Positions 1-13,900 of a stretch of 64,000 nt of DNA are shown here, piece by piece (positions within the stretch are counted from its first letter, which is position 1; each line of letters starts with the position of its first letter). Made by a program: the position numbers and the translations under genes. This DNA comes from Poecilobothrus nobilitatus (Eukaryota; Arthropoda; Insecta; Diptera; Dolichopodidae). The stretch is from assembly GCA_947095535.1 (NCBI GenBank), contig OX352773.1, forward strand, positions 168,962,438 through 169,026,437, in the 5' to 3' direction. The notes below the pieces were generated by a model, which worked only from the letters and a program-made list of their open reading frames with translations, did not search any database and was not told the DNA's origin.

Positions 1-60
1 GTGGGACAACTTTTTCTAATGTTGTCTTACCTACAGTCACTTCAATTTTGACAAAGCACT
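1..60 (+). repeat. Fragment of GTCY-family repeat cut by the window edge
   Basis: The first 60 bases align with the interior of the repeat at 5821-6553: GACAACTTTTTCTAATG, then ACAGTCACTTCAA and TTTGACAAAGC match that copy's CAACTTTTTCCATG ... ACTTTGACAAAGC segment. Similarity fades beyond about position 60. Confidence 0.45.
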
Positions 61-562
61 TAAATAATGCAAATTTTGATGCAAAAATTGTCAGAATTCT
101 AGTTTATTTTAAATTAGAATCTGTATCGTTTTGTGTCTTTAAAACCTTTAATTTTATCAGTTCTACAACAATTGTAAGGATCTTTGAAATTATTTTTACT
201 ACAAACAAAAAAAACACTTATTATAAAATACAGCTCAAATAATGTGAATTCTATAAAATCTAAATGAATTTTCATTAATACATAACTTTTGTTGTATGAC
301 AACCACTGCTGAAATAGAAATTTAGTTTTAAAATTGTGATCTACAAAAAAAAATATTAGTAAAGGCAAAGAACAATATGAATCTCTTTTGAAGTAGAATA
401 GAATAGAAGTCTATTAGATATCACAATAATAATCCTAGCTGTTGTTATTAATTTCCATAAAATTTGTATACAGAGAAATTTAAAACTTTTGCTGGTATAA
501 AATATGCTTTCAAGTTGAAGTCACTATGAAAATATGAAAACATTTTTGTATGAATATATGTA
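61..562. other. A/T-rich DNA, no gene seen
   Basis: Open frames here are short, rich in Phe, Ile and Lys, and have no recognisable domain. If the Elk gene extends upstream this is intron. Confidence 0.5.
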
Positions 563-1254
563 CAAGGTGTCCCACGATAAGTATTAAATAGAGTAGAAGG
601 TGAAATGGGATGTAGAAATAGACGAAAAATTCGATGGGAAAGATTTTCTATTTTTAACGGTTTAACTAACTGTATGTTTTCCATATGTCAAGGGGTTTCT
701 AAGTTAACTGCATTGCTATGTACCGCTTCAAAGATCTTCATCCACCAGTAAATTTTTTGTACAGATATTAAGCTGAGACTCTTCTAGTTTTCTAGATATG
801 AAAACTGAAATGAATTTTCATATTTTTTTTTAAGTTTAAATAAATTGGTACGAAACTCCGTTTCTAGACCATGTATAAAAAATTTGTAAAAGCATTTTGA
901 TCTTCCACAATATTATTTATCCTAGATACCCTTTCTCTACTCTTCACTGACATTGCATAAAAATTACATTGTATTCTTCTCCTTTCCCGTAAGCTTTTCT
1001 TTTTTTTTTCTTTTCCCGGAAATTTTTCTTGGTGAAAATAAATCAAATAAAATAACGAGAAAATTTTTAAGGCGCATATAAATGAAGGCTAATAATCTTA
1101 TGTTATGTCCTTGTTTATTATCTTATCTTATGATTTTTTTTTTAAATGTATAAGAAAAACTTTGAATACCGTTAGAAATAGATACGACATCTATTTGTTT
1201 CGACATCTTTTATATTCACATGCTCTATGTAAAACTTTACATGGGACACCCTGT
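563..1254. mobile_element. Possible non-autonomous DNA transposon with GTGTCCCA ends
   Basis: The left end reads CAAGGTGTCCCAC and the right end, reverse-complemented, CAGGGTGTCCCAT, giving about 12-13 bp inverted ends 690 bp apart. No transposase frame is visible inside. Ends of this kind are common on Tc1/mariner-like elements. A related left end occurs at about 39418. Confidence 0.5.
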
Positions 1255-1256
1255 GT

Positions 1257-4190
1257 ATACATTATACTATATAATGTAGTAAAAAAGTTTCTCTTCTCTT
1301 CATAAGTGATTATTCACGATCAAAGAAGATTTCATATACCTAAAGGGACTTTAAATTTTCTGAATATTGATTTTTCTTTTTTAGTTCAATAATCAGTATT
1401 CCATTATGAGCACCTGATGTTTCGTCACAGATTTTTTAAATTTTTTTATATAAATTTAATAAATTTAAATTTAGTTGAGAACTTTGATTTATTAAATGCG
1501 TGCAATCAGTGCAATTTAACTGAATTCGAATTCTTCTTCAAATATATTTATATAAAAAAAATTCCCCTAACACTTTTAGAGTTATTGAAATATTTTCAAA
1601 ATATGGAAATAAAAGTTATAGCAATAAATGATATATATTTCATATAAAAGAATAAAATTAAAAAAAATTTAATATCATGGATTTAGTTTGGTTTTACACT
1701 AAATTTAAATACCTAACTTTCAAATATAATTAAAGCAGATTATTATATAGAAACCACTAAAGAGATAATAATTATATATCCAACACAATTTTTTTTATTT
1801 AGCTTGAAATCTATGTAATTAAATTTAAAAAAAAATAGGTTGAATTTTTTTTTATTATAATTATGGCCGGTCTTGAAAAAAAAAGTAATTTCCCTGTTTT
1901 TATAAATAATTAGAACACCCCAACGTATAATTTTGTTTTTATTAAATTTCAAAAAAACATTTTGAACAAAAATAACAATAATATTATCATATTTCATACC
2001 TATAATAATAGCAGCTAATTATTACCATCTCCCTACATTTGAGATAAAGTATGGTAATCGGTCAATAAATCGAAATTTAAAGATTAACTAATTTGTGAGG
2101 TTTTCAGAGTTCACGACACAACAAATGATTTCTGACATATGTCTGCGTATATTTTTGTATTGGGAGATGATTGTGAGTTCATTAATTTCGATTTGTCTTT
2201 AGAAAATCGGATTCCCCTAATAAGTTTTCAGGATTGAAAGAAATATGGTGTAACAACCATTATAGGTCTGATAACCGTACTTTGGGGTTCCAATATAAAA
2301 GGAAGGTCGAAAATGCGATGTTTTTTAGACACCATTCGAAGAAATTCGATTTAATTGGTTTATGTCAAAAAATAAGTTTTTTGTCTAATTTTACGTCAGA
2401 TCTAACAGATCTAAGGGTGATCGACATTTTGTTATCAAAAAAAATATATCCGTTTTTATTAATACATACATCTATCAATTAATACATCTCTATCAATAGG
2501 TACATACTTTTATGTACCTTTGCTACCAAAAATATCCATACTCCTTTTAGATCTGATACTCATCGAAACTACCTACTAAATTGTCAGTTCTTTTTTGATA
2601 TTTCATTTTATGGTCTGTTTAAAATTTGATAATAGATGAACATTTTCTGGGCTATACGTTTTTTATTACGTACATATAAAGTACATAATTAAAAATAATT
2701 ACATTTCAATTAAAATTATAATTTTGTGCAAAATATAATGTAGAAAAATTTAATTTTACAAAAAATATTAAATTAAATCTTATGGCATTATAATTTTTCC
2801 CAAATAATTATTTATACAATTAAACGATTAATTTTTTAACACAGCCATAATATTACTGCCATATTACAATAAAAAGTTATCCGCTTCCATTGATTTAAAA
2901 CAACTTCTGTTTTTCGTTTAAGTAAGTAATTAAATTTTCATTTTTTTTTCTTTCTCCAAATTTCCAAAATTTTATGTATTATGGAGAATACAAATTTTTT
3001 TTTATTCTCATTCATATTTTTTATTACCATCACTTTGTAATCGACTATAAAAAAAGTTTAAGGTAATAATGAAAATAATTACATGATTACATAAACAGTG
3101 TTGAATAAAATAATATTAGCAAATAAAATGTCATCAAAGGTAGGATAGTCTATGCAACTGCAGAACATCAAGAAAGTTTTGGCTCCCTTTTAAAAAAAAA
3201 GAATAAAAGAAACTTCTAACATAAACTACATGAAAACATTGTGAAGCTGAAGCGATAATTATTGGTAACTATCCATTAGGAATCCATGTAACCAAAATGA
3301 AAATTCCTTACAACATACAGTGAAGAAGATGCAGAAATAAAGGAATGGATGATACTGTGCATTACTTCTCTGAAAATGTTCAGTCCCAGCTACGGTCAGA
3401 CAAAAAATCCGGAAAATTTCTCAGGCATAAACTATAATTTTCCGAAAGTATAATTGGGGAACTAATTTTATTTTTTAACTGTATGGATGGTTATAGAACA
3501 TAGTTGATAACCAAAAATGCGAGAGAATGGTATCAAAACGGCATGGTCTGTGCTACTTGTGCTCTCTTGAGCTAGAGAGCACCAATTATGTTATATTAAT
3601 GTTATCTTGTTGAATTACTATTTTTATTTTCCTTTTGCTACAAAAACAATTTTTAACTAATCTAAAAATAATATCAAGTTTCATTGGTCACTAATATTTT
3701 TCTCAGCCATTTGGTTGTATCTATACTATATATGTAAAAACTTTTAAGCTATTTAATGTGCACTAGCATGTATCACTTATTTGGAGTTCTTTTCACTGAA
3801 TATTTACTTTTACCGTTATATCAGTTTTAAAACTTTTCTTTAAAATTTTGCTAAAGAAAAATTTGATCAAAACTATGAGGCTATTAAAAGAAGTTAAAAA
3901 AAAAGATTTAACGAACTAAATGTGAGGAACTGAATAAAATTCTTTAAATCAAATAGAAGTTAAAGAAATATGAACACTAATGTTTAAAATGAATACATAC
4001 CCATTGACGAATACCATTAACGAATGTATAGAATTTGATTAAAACCCCTTTTTTTTTGCTTAGTTTTGTTTTTTTTTTTTTTTGGAAGAACCTAGTATCA
4101 ATAGAAGAGGAAGTACTATACTAGAAGAAGTACTATACCAGAAGTAGTATCGATATATAGAATCGATTATAATCTTATATCGAATATATC
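1257..4190. other. A/T-rich DNA, probably Elk intron, no gene seen
   Basis: I found no pore or transmembrane exon of Elk here and no other coding domain. Poly-A/T runs dominate. Confidence 0.5.
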
Positions 4191-4194
4191 GATT

Positions 4195-4360
4195 TATAGA
4201 ATCTTTCTCTGTTAGACGACTGAGCCATATCCTATATTAATTTTATATAGTTATAGATATTATTTATTAAGATAATGACCTGGGCGGGATTTAAACTCGT
4301 AAGTGAAAGTCTTGTGAATTACTCTACTTTCAAGAGAAACGCTTGTGACTTACTCTACTT
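4195..4360 (-). repeat. Decayed tRNA-like SINE remnant
   Basis: On the minus strand, GAGTTTAAATCCCGCCC resembles a pol III B box with its T-arm. Near 4208, TTAGACGACTGAGCC looks tRNA-like on the + strand. The two parts do not form one clean unit. Confidence 0.3.
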
Positions 4361-4568
4361 AGATAAAAAGAAAAATTTATGTAGTATTATTAAATTTTAG
4401 ACCGTCATAAAAGTTAACTATTCTAAAAAGTAAAAGGATTCATTTCTTTCATTAATATAATATTATATAAACCTATATTTTATTTTATTTAAACTATTAT
4501 AGTGTTAATATCATAAAACTTTATTTTAAAATTAATTTATTATTATTTATCTTAAATAAAAATATATA

Positions 4569-4752
4569 AGGGGCCTCGGTGGCCTAGTGGGTAAGAGCGT
4601 ATAAAATACGCTGTAAACACCGAGGGAGTGTGGGTTCGAATCCCACACACGTCGTAAGAGTTATGCTGCCTTACGACATTTACAGCCACGCCTGAACAGG
4701 AAAGGCTGTGTAATTTCCTGTCCACATTTATGTGGCAGAGAAATGCATTAAA
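4569..4752 (+). repeat. tRNA-derived SINE
   Basis: The A box TGGCCTAGTGGG (4580-4591) and a perfect B box GGTTCGAATCC (4633-4643) sit in a tRNA-like head. The T-arm pairs (GTGGG/CCCAC), but the acceptor and D stems do not, so this is not a working tRNA. The 3' body contains hairpins (GTCGTAAG/CTTACGAC) and ends in an A-rich tail. The head CCTCGGTGGCCTAGTGG is shared with the copy at 57716. It lies about 95 bp upstream of an Elk exon. Confidence 0.75.
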
Positions 4753-4846
4753 AAAAAATATTTATATATATATATTTTTTATAATATTTTACTACTCGAA
4801 ATATACTAAATTTATATTTTATTTTAACTTTTCATTTTTCATTTAG

Positions 4847-4927
4847 ATGCCCAAAGAATTAAAACAACGGATTCAAGATTATTTTCAAACAAGCTGGTCT
4901 TTAAGTCATGGAATTGATATTTATGAG
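4847..4927 (+). CDS. Elk: Elk exon: end of C-linker
   Basis: The exon has 27 codons in phase 0, preceded by a pyrimidine-rich tract ending TTTAG and followed by GTATTT. It encodes [16 protein letters not shown] and then [10 protein letters not shown], the typical KCNH C-linker that couples the gate to the cytoplasmic domain. The first ATG of the exon is an internal codon, not the translation start; family members usually have I or V here. Confidence 0.88.
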
Positions 4928-7900
4928 GTATTTTAAAAAATATATAAATATTTTTTTTTTTTATTTCATTATTTAAAAAGTATTTTATTTAATTTTTTTC
5001 TATTTAAATAAATAAAATATTATATAAAATATTTAACACGATTAAAAATTTAATAAAAATTCGTATAAGCATCTAAAATATCGAATATCCTTTTTATATT
5101 TGCATCAAAGTATATAAAACGCATCATAAGTATGTATAAATGCATTTAATCATAAGTTTGTATAAACCATGATAATATCTTAAACGAAAACGAAAATTTA
5201 TAATAATGAATGTCATATGATTAAAAATCGACTACAAAACGATTCTAATAATGAAAAAACATAACTAAATTGTTTAAATGTCAACTTTACGGGAAAAATA
5301 AATTAAAATTTAAAGGTTTAAAACTTTTTGGATTCTAGCAATTTAAAATCCCTTTTGTACGAAGGTTAATGTGGGCTTTATTTTAATTTTTATATAAGTA
5401 CTTTTATTTTTATTCATAAAGTTGAATAATATAAAATTGGATTATTAATACAATTATTTAAATGTTAGAAAAATAATGGTTTAAATTTAAGATTTTCTTA
5501 TTTCAAAGTATAACTTTTCCATTCAAGGATATTTTTATTAATATGATTTTACATTTGATAAATAAAGATTATCATTATGATTTTATGCTTCCTTATTCAT
5601 TATTTTGAAGTTTTTTGCAACATTTCTCATAATATCTTAAACAAAAAAAAAAACAAAAAACTTCAAGGATTAAAGAATAATTTTCCTAAAGAAAAAAATT
5701 CACACAAAGGAAACAGCTAATTTTCATTTCACATGCATTTGAATGAAGAATGAATGAAGAAAGAAATGAAGAAAAATTATATGCTTATATACGAGAAATT
5801 TTTAAAATAGTTTCCTATCTTTTTAGCATATTTTTAAAAAAAAATTTGAAAAAATGTGCCTATTAGTTTCACTCTGTCCGTTGGTCTTTCTGTTTACAAA
5901 ACTTTTACTGCGTTAAAGATAGAGAAATAAAATTTTAACCATGGCTAAGTCTCATCAAAAAATTAATGTTCTTGAACAACTTTTTCCATGTAGTCCTATT
6001 TATTACACAGCTGCAGCCCCTCAAACTTTGACAAAGCCCTATTTTTAAATGTGTATATCTTAGATTCTGCTTAACATTTATTTAGAAAATTATACAAATT
6101 TTTTTTTAAATTTTATTGAAAAACAAAATTTTGTATGATTTTTCTTCGTCCATAACACCAGCACGTTTTTAGATAGAGACTGAAATTTTGAGAAAAAAAA
6201 GAACTTTTCTGAATTAGAATTAGTGTAAGTTGTTTGTACCACCCCGTGTTTAAAGACTATTAGAGCTCAAAAATTTAAATTTTTTCTATATTTAAACACC
6301 TGTAACTTAAGTACCTATACAAAGTTTTTCCAAAGTAAAAGGCAAAAATTAAAGCTTCAACATTATAATTTTACATGTGTTAAAAACGTGATGAAAGTGT
6401 GCCTCTTTAATTTTAATATTTTTTCTTATTATATGAAATTCGAAGAAAATTCTCAAATTTTGGTGCAAGTCACAATTAATTCTAAACAGTTTGTATTGTA
6501 TTTTGGAAATATGCAGCTACAAAAACCGTTAGTTTAGATTCTGCTGTGTTTTATAGTATAGGGTGTTCAAAATTGAGGTATCATTTTGATTTTGCCGCCA
6601 TTTTTTTTCTACCTGGAATTTTTATACGAGGTTTCTTTAGGTATATTCTAAATACATTCCAGTTAGTTAATATGGAACGTTACACGAAGGAACAACGTGT
6701 TTTTGTTATTACAACATTTTTTGAAAATGGTAAAAGTTTTCAAGATGTAATTAGGAAATTTCGAACAAAATTTGGTAGAGAAAATGCTCCAACAAATCGT
6801 GCCATCATGCTGATGGTTGATAAATTTCTAGAAACTGGATCTGTTCTTGATAACAGAGGCAACATTTATCAACGTAGTGGCCGTTCAACCGAGAATGTAG
6901 CAGCTGTGACCAGAAGTGTTGAAGAAGATCCAAAAATTACCATTCGTCATCGTTCGCAGCAATTAAACATCAAACCATCCACATTATTCAACATTTTGCA
7001 TCGTGATCTCCATTTAAAGGCTTATAAGATCCAGCTGACGCAAGAATTAAAACCAACTGACCATGCATTACGTCGGCAATTCGTTTCTAGGGCAATCGAA
7101 AAACAAGAAGAAAATGAGAATTTTTTTAACAAAATAATCTTCACCGACGAAGCTCATTTCCAGCTCAATGGCTACGTCAATAAACAGAATTGTCGCATTT
7201 GGGGTGAAGAGCTTCCAAGGGTTATCTTAGAGCAACCAGTAATCCACAAAAAGTTACGGTTTGGTGTGGTTTGTGGTCAGGAGGAATCATCGGACCATAT
7301 TTTTTTGAAAACGCAAATGGAAATCGCTACAGGGAGATGATCCGAAGCTTTTTGTGGCGGGAAATTGATGATTTGGACGTAGAGAATATGTGGTTTCAAC
7401 AGGACGGTGCCACTTGCCACATAGCAAAAAAAACAATGGTTCTTTTCGAAGACCGCATTATTTCTCGTAGAGGAGGAGTGATGTGGCCACCAAGATCGTG
7501 CGATTTGACACCGTTGGATTTTTTTTTTGTGGGGTTTTGTGAAATCGAAAGTGTACAGCAATAATCCCACAACAATTCAAGAGCTTAAAAACAACATTAT
7601 CGAGCAGATTTCAACCATTGAGAACAGTTTATTGAACAACGTAATTCAGAATTTTGGTAAAAGATTGGAAGCCTGCCGAAGTATTAGAGGAGGCCACTTG
7701 GCCGACATAATTTTTCATTATTAACCGGAACCTATTTGTAATAAATTAAAATAAAAATATATTTAATATTTCAAAAAAAAAAGTCTTTTTTTATTAAAAT
7801 TAAAATGATACCTCAATTTTGAACACCCTGTATTATTGCGTCATAATAGTTGAAAGTTTTTAAAAAAGAGAATTTTTTTTTATTTTATTTAATTTATTGT

Positions 7901-10900
7901 GAACATTTTTAATACACTTTGGAGTTCTCATAAAAATTCAAATAAAAACATAAAAAATTTAAAAAAAAATGTGATTTAAAAAATTGCTGATAAAATAATT
8001 TTTTTTTTACAAATTCTTGCAAAAAAGAAAATTTTATTTTTTGTTCATTAATTCTGTTAATAATCGGGTAAAATTAATATCTAAAATCTTTACATTTAAT
8101 TGTAATTCCCGATTTTGTTTAAAAATATTTAAAATAATTTAAAATTTTCGAATTTGAATGGATTCTATACAATTTTACTAACAAATTTGGAAAAATTTAA
8201 GTTTGATTATTTGCTTGTTAAATATAGACACTAAGCACGTAAGCAGTCATAAATACGACGGAAATATATTATATAAAATAAATGCCAGCTTTTTTCTAAA
8301 CTTCATTTTGTCATTAGACTGATTCCACTACGATTTCACAAATAAGTGATTTACAAAATAACAAATTAGGCTTCCTGTGACTTGTATAGTCATGCCTTTT
8401 GATACCAGACTAAAGGTCAATTAGGAATTATATACACTGAACTCTTTAATATAAAATTAATATACTTCATAAAATCTTTAATCCAATCAATAATTATAAG
8501 TTATGATCTTATATTTAGTCACATCTAAAAAGTGGGCAAGGATTTTTGAGTCTTGAAAACATTAATTGATTATATGCATAATCTAATAATAATACGAGAA
8601 AAATCTGTAAAACAAAGAATTGGAAAATCATGATCAATAAATCACCAATAATACATGAATATGTCACCCAGTACAATAAGACCAACAACACATACAAAAA
8701 ATAACATTCCCTTCAACAGTTTTTTATTTTCTTATTTTCCATATTTCAATATTTGTAGGAGACCTACTATATTTTTCCTAAGAATACAACATGTAAAATT
8801 TTATCCTTTTACTTTCAGACCTTTTATCATTTTATATACTTTCATAGTTGTATATATGTAATTGAAAATGGGTTTATACACTATTATATTAGATAAATGA
8901 TAGTAGTTAAGTCTATAGTAGTATAGGTAAATGATAATAGTATGTAAATAATAACTTTAAACAAATTTAAAATTACTTTTTTTTAAGGGTATGTAGTATA
9001 GATTGAATTATGTTAGTTTCAACAACCTGAAGAAATGGTTCCTTCAACAATATGAGACAATTACTAAGACAATTATGTATATATTATTCAAGATTGGTTT
9101 ATGCCCTCAATCAGTTTAACCAAAGATTTTAAATAATAAATCCACAAATAATTATTTTCTGGGAAAATATATAGAAAGGAATTGCCAGAATTAAACTTGA
9201 TGAATTACTAATATGATATATTAACAAATAGACATTGATAAAAAAAAAAAACGTCGCAGTACTTAGCGTTAGATATAGAAAGACTGATATTAGATTACGA
9301 CCGAAAAGCTTCGTTTTGATGAGTTCGCCAAATTTGATTGCATGATGAATTTTCCAACAACAACTTTTAAGTATAACAGTTTTTATCCATTTTTTCAATT
9401 ACCTGTCAACTTAGTTGTCTTGTATATATTGTTGTCTTGTATTGAGGTGATGATCCAATGCTCGCGCATCGACGTTAATTACAACGAGAGGATTTCTAAA
9501 TTATTTTATGTTTTGTTTTTAATAACTAGCTGATAGTTTGAGAATCAAATGTTTTAATCGCGACTCAATAATGCACCTTTTAGTTAAAAACGACTGTATC
9601 GATGAACAATACTCGATTTTACCCAATTTCCATCAATTTTTATTACTTGATTGGTTTAATTACCTTGAGATTGGTTTAAATAACTATGTATTTAAATTAT
9701 TTTCAAAATTTGATAAGAATTTGGTGAGTTAGAATAGAAAAATTCATTTTGATACAATTTTAAACTGTTTTCCAATACTGTAATGATATTTTCCAAAAAA
9801 TATAATTTTGCAACAACCATAATATTAAATTGAATGTTGTTTTTCGAAAAAATTTGATGACATCAGCGTAAAATAACAGTAAAATAAAGAGCAATAACAA
9901 AAAACAAAAACAAAGAGAAAGAATAATTTTAAGTTCTTCCTTTACAGAATATTCTAACAAAGGAGGAATATTTAAAAAAAAAAAAAACAATAGAACAAAG
10001 ATTGAAAGAATTGAAAGTGTGTGGTACCTATTATTTATTTAGATATTATGAAGAATAGATGTTATTTTATTGAAATATTTTGTTTTTTCTTCAAAATATT
10101 GTTTTTCATCAAGTCTTCTTTTAACTGTGACTTTTTAAAAGTAGATTCAATCATAAATCATGATGATTCCTTTTTATAGTTCTAAGTACATAATTCAGAA
10201 GTATAATAAATTCGTCATTACGTTTGTGACACATTCAAGGAGACGTGATAGATATGGAAAAGTTGTATATATTTCAATATTGAATTTTTGCTCAAACTAA
10301 CTGCGTCCGTCTGTCCGTTCGGTTATGGTAACTCTAAAAATAATTGAACTATAGGATTACGCAATGTTTAACATTTCATTTTTATGTAAATGTCAATTTC
10401 GCTATTGAATTTGAAGAAGTTCTCAGACTGGTTCGATGAGATGCCATACAATCTCTTTTTTATATAACTCAATATGTATAATTAGTTTAAACATCTGAAA
10501 TTTTGTCAAAAGCAGTTAAGTTTTTTTTATCAAAAACAACTAGATATCTAAAATTTTACAAAATATAATCAAGTAAGGCAACAAATTCTGTTTATTTGGC
10601 GCAACTGCATCGACTAACTGTCATTCCTATATTTACACTCCTATATTTGTATAAATATATTCCAGTACTTATTTAAGTTAGATATCTTTTTTAAAGATGA
10701 ATTGTGTAAAAGATGATTAAATTTTATGGATTGAGATATATATATAGATATATTTTATTTATGCAGGTATCCTAGAGTACACACAGTAACTCTACACTCT
10801 TCCTCGTTTTTTTGTTAGAATAAAAGTGTTTTTAGTTTTTGTCTTTCGTTATTTATTTCCCAAAAAGTTAAAATGAAAATTTACAGTTAGAAAAGATACA

Positions 10901-13900
10901 TTAAATTGTTTTTTTTCTTTTTTTGTGAGAGACAGTTTTTAAAAGAAAAATAAATAAATATTTACATTATTTTTTCATTTAAACTTTGGAATTAAATTAA
11001 ATTGATTTCCAACTCTTTGTTAAAATTTTGAAAGAAAATTTTATGAAATATTACGGTGGTATTTTTGACGCGATTATACATGTGTCAAATATGCATAAAA
11101 CTTAAAGGATTAAATGGAAAAGGATATGATAATCTTTTTCATTTTCCTAAAAGAGTTTGAAAGAAAACATTTATTATTAACTATTGGACAAAGAATCAAT
11201 GAAACTTTAAAGGAATATTTAAAATTATGGATTATATAAAATTCAAAAATTTTGGAAATAAAAAAAGTTTTGTTTATGTATGACAATTGATAGCAAATTA
11301 AATTCAAACCGATTAACAGATACAATAAGTTTTGTACATCCAACAATGAAAATGTACTATAAGTATTATGGATTTTTAAAGAATTTTAAGGTATCTATAG
11401 GGTAATCAGTTGTAGTGGCAATTAATATCTTATTTTGTTTAGAAAATCATTTTAGAAGCACCATACAAGGGAAATATGTTACTTTTTAACGATCAAAGGA
11501 ATTTGTTAGCACATTTCCAAACAAATTTTGAAAAAATATGCTTATTGCTTTTACTCTGTTCGTCCTTCCGTTCGGCCATCCGTCTGTCTGCCTGTCTGTC
11601 CGTCCGTCCGTCTGTTTGTCTGTTCGTCTGTTCATCTGTTCGTCTGTTCATCTGTTTGCAAAACTTCTACACCTTCAAAGATAGAGAAAAAAACGTTAAC
11701 CATAGATAGGTCTCATAAAAAATTAATGTTGTAGAACAACATTTTCATGTAGCCCCATCCATTACGAATCTGCAGTCCCTCCAACTTTGAGAAAGCCCTA
11801 TTTTGAAATGCGTATATCTCATGTTTTACTTAACATTTTTTCAATCTGAAAAAGCAATTCGACAGAAATTTTTTTCACCTTTCTAAATCAATATCAAAAT
11901 TACATATACATTTTTTTTAAATTTAGTATTTAAATTTACCGTTATGTGAAACCCAAATTTTGCATAATTTTTCTACCTTCATAAATCCGGTACGCTTTTA
12001 GATAAGAACTTTAAATTTTGAGACAAGAAAGAACTTTTAAAATTTGTATAAGTTTCTTAAGAATTTTTTTTTTCGACCACACTCTGTTTATAAGCTATTA
12101 GGGCTCAAAAATTTAAAAGTTGCTATTTTTAAACACATATAACTTACGTACCTGTACACATTTTTCTTCGAAAATCCATAAAAATGAAAGCTCCAGTAAT
12201 ATATTTTTATGTGTGTTAATAATTTTTCTTAGTTATATAGTGTTCCGTACTTACAGCTTCTCAAAACTGAAAACAAATCATATTTTGAGATTTTTTCCTA
12301 TATGAAATTTTAAAATTTTGGTACAAGTCACAATTCTGAACAATTTGTATTATCTTTTGGAAAAGTGCGCTTGGAAACCGTTGGTTTTTAATCTACCTTG
12401 TTTTAAATAAAATCAGATCAAAATTAGACCACATTTAAATAATCAATGAACTTAAAGATATTTTTAATCAATTTCATTAAGAATATTAATTTTTAAGATA
12501 TTTTTGAAAATTTTAAAATAAAATATTTTTATTTTTCAGACACTAAAAGAATTCCCAGAAGAATTACGGGGGGATGTATCAATGCATCTTCATAGAGAAA
12601 TTTTACAACTTCCTATTTTTGAGTCTGCATCTCAGGTAAGTTTTTCTATTCAAAAATTTTATAATTTTATTCAACTACAAAATAGAAATTTTAAGAGAAA
12701 TCTAAAATTAAAACAATATATTAACTTTGTCATCCAATTTTTTTTTAATGACGAAAAGCAATATAAAGTCATGTTGAGGCTTAAATTGTTGTTTTTTGTA
12801 AGGAAGCCGAAAATTTTCTGAAGACATCAAGTCATATAAACTTTGTAGTGTTAGATTTTTACTGGCTGAATTCAACTTCACCATTAGTTGATATAATAGG
12901 ATGAGATATTTAACTACTCGCGTACTATTTCTATATGTTAAAAAGTAGGAATATGAAATGAAAGAGCAGAGATGCAAAAATTTTAAATTGCAGAATAGGA
13001 CAATTTTTGAAGTGCAGAGTAGGACTATATGGGAAAATTGAATCCGCCTATTATTGTTTCTATTTTGCTTAACTGTAACAAAACCAGTAATCAGTAGTGT
13101 TTAATACCTTCCTGCGTAACGTTCCGTTTTGTTAAAGCCGCTATTTTTTAAATATATCAATCTTTTACCTCAACCAACATGTTCCTGAATTATTATATTC
13201 CTCATTTTAATTTTATTTCGCAATATTCTTATAGTTTAAAATTACAGTAAGAATTATGTATGAACATCTCAAGAGAGTTTAATTTACCTGATTTGAAAAC
13301 AGATTAAGGTCAGTGTATTTCGATAAAGAAAATAGATAAAACCATTTAATAAATCAGAGAGTAACAAAAAAGTAAGGTTTTTCTTAAAATAAGAGGCATT
13401 ATTCTATATTACATGGTCTTGATAGTAATAGAATTATATGAAAAACGTATAAAAGAAATGGTTTACATTTTATGGATCAACTATTGGATTAAAAAATAGA
13501 AACACTGAATAATATTATCAAATCAGTCATAAAACCTCAGTACAATTAACTTTCAAGAATTTTAAATATTGTACTATTTTCAATTTAACAATTCCCAATT
13601 GATATTATTAAGATAAATTGTAATTTTATCTGGCTTTTTTCAATGGTATTTAATACCTAAAAAAAATTAGTGATAAATTCTTCGAATTAATAATATGTGA
13701 AAAAGAAAAATTATAGATAGCAGTCATTCAAAATGTCGAAAATCTTGCACACTTAACATTAAATTTTATTTTTACTTTATTTTCATTTATTATTTACAAT
13801 ATTTATTTTATTTTATTTATTCAAAAAACCATCAATTGAAAACAAAAAATAGGTATAACAAATTTTCATAAGAAAAACAAACCATATTTTATATAAACCA

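Larger units (their letters stand above)
4928..12539 (+). other. Elk intron of 7.6 kb
   Basis: The intron is bounded by matching GT and AG. It holds two GTCY-family repeats, a mariner-like element and a third repeat near 10.2 kb, listed separately. The remaining stretches (4928-5820, 7833-10185, 10460-11504) are A/T-rich with no gene seen. Confidence 0.8.

Noticed and set aside
4569..4660. Functional tRNA gene
   Set aside because: The boxes are good but the acceptor and D stems do not pair, and a SINE body and A-rich tail follow.
1..4846. Missing Elk pore and transmembrane exons
   Set aside because: I scanned for GFG selectivity-filter and S4 arginine patterns next to splice sites and found none, so they lie outside the window.
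6546..6671. N-terminal extension of the mariner transposase
   Set aside because: The frame crosses the terminal inverted repeat; family proteins begin near MERYTKEQR.
11476..11734. Two overlapping + strand frames rich in Ser-Val-Arg-Pro-Cys
   Set aside because: They are translations of the GTCY tetranucleotide tract in a mobile repeat; the same happens on the minus strand at 61218-61472.
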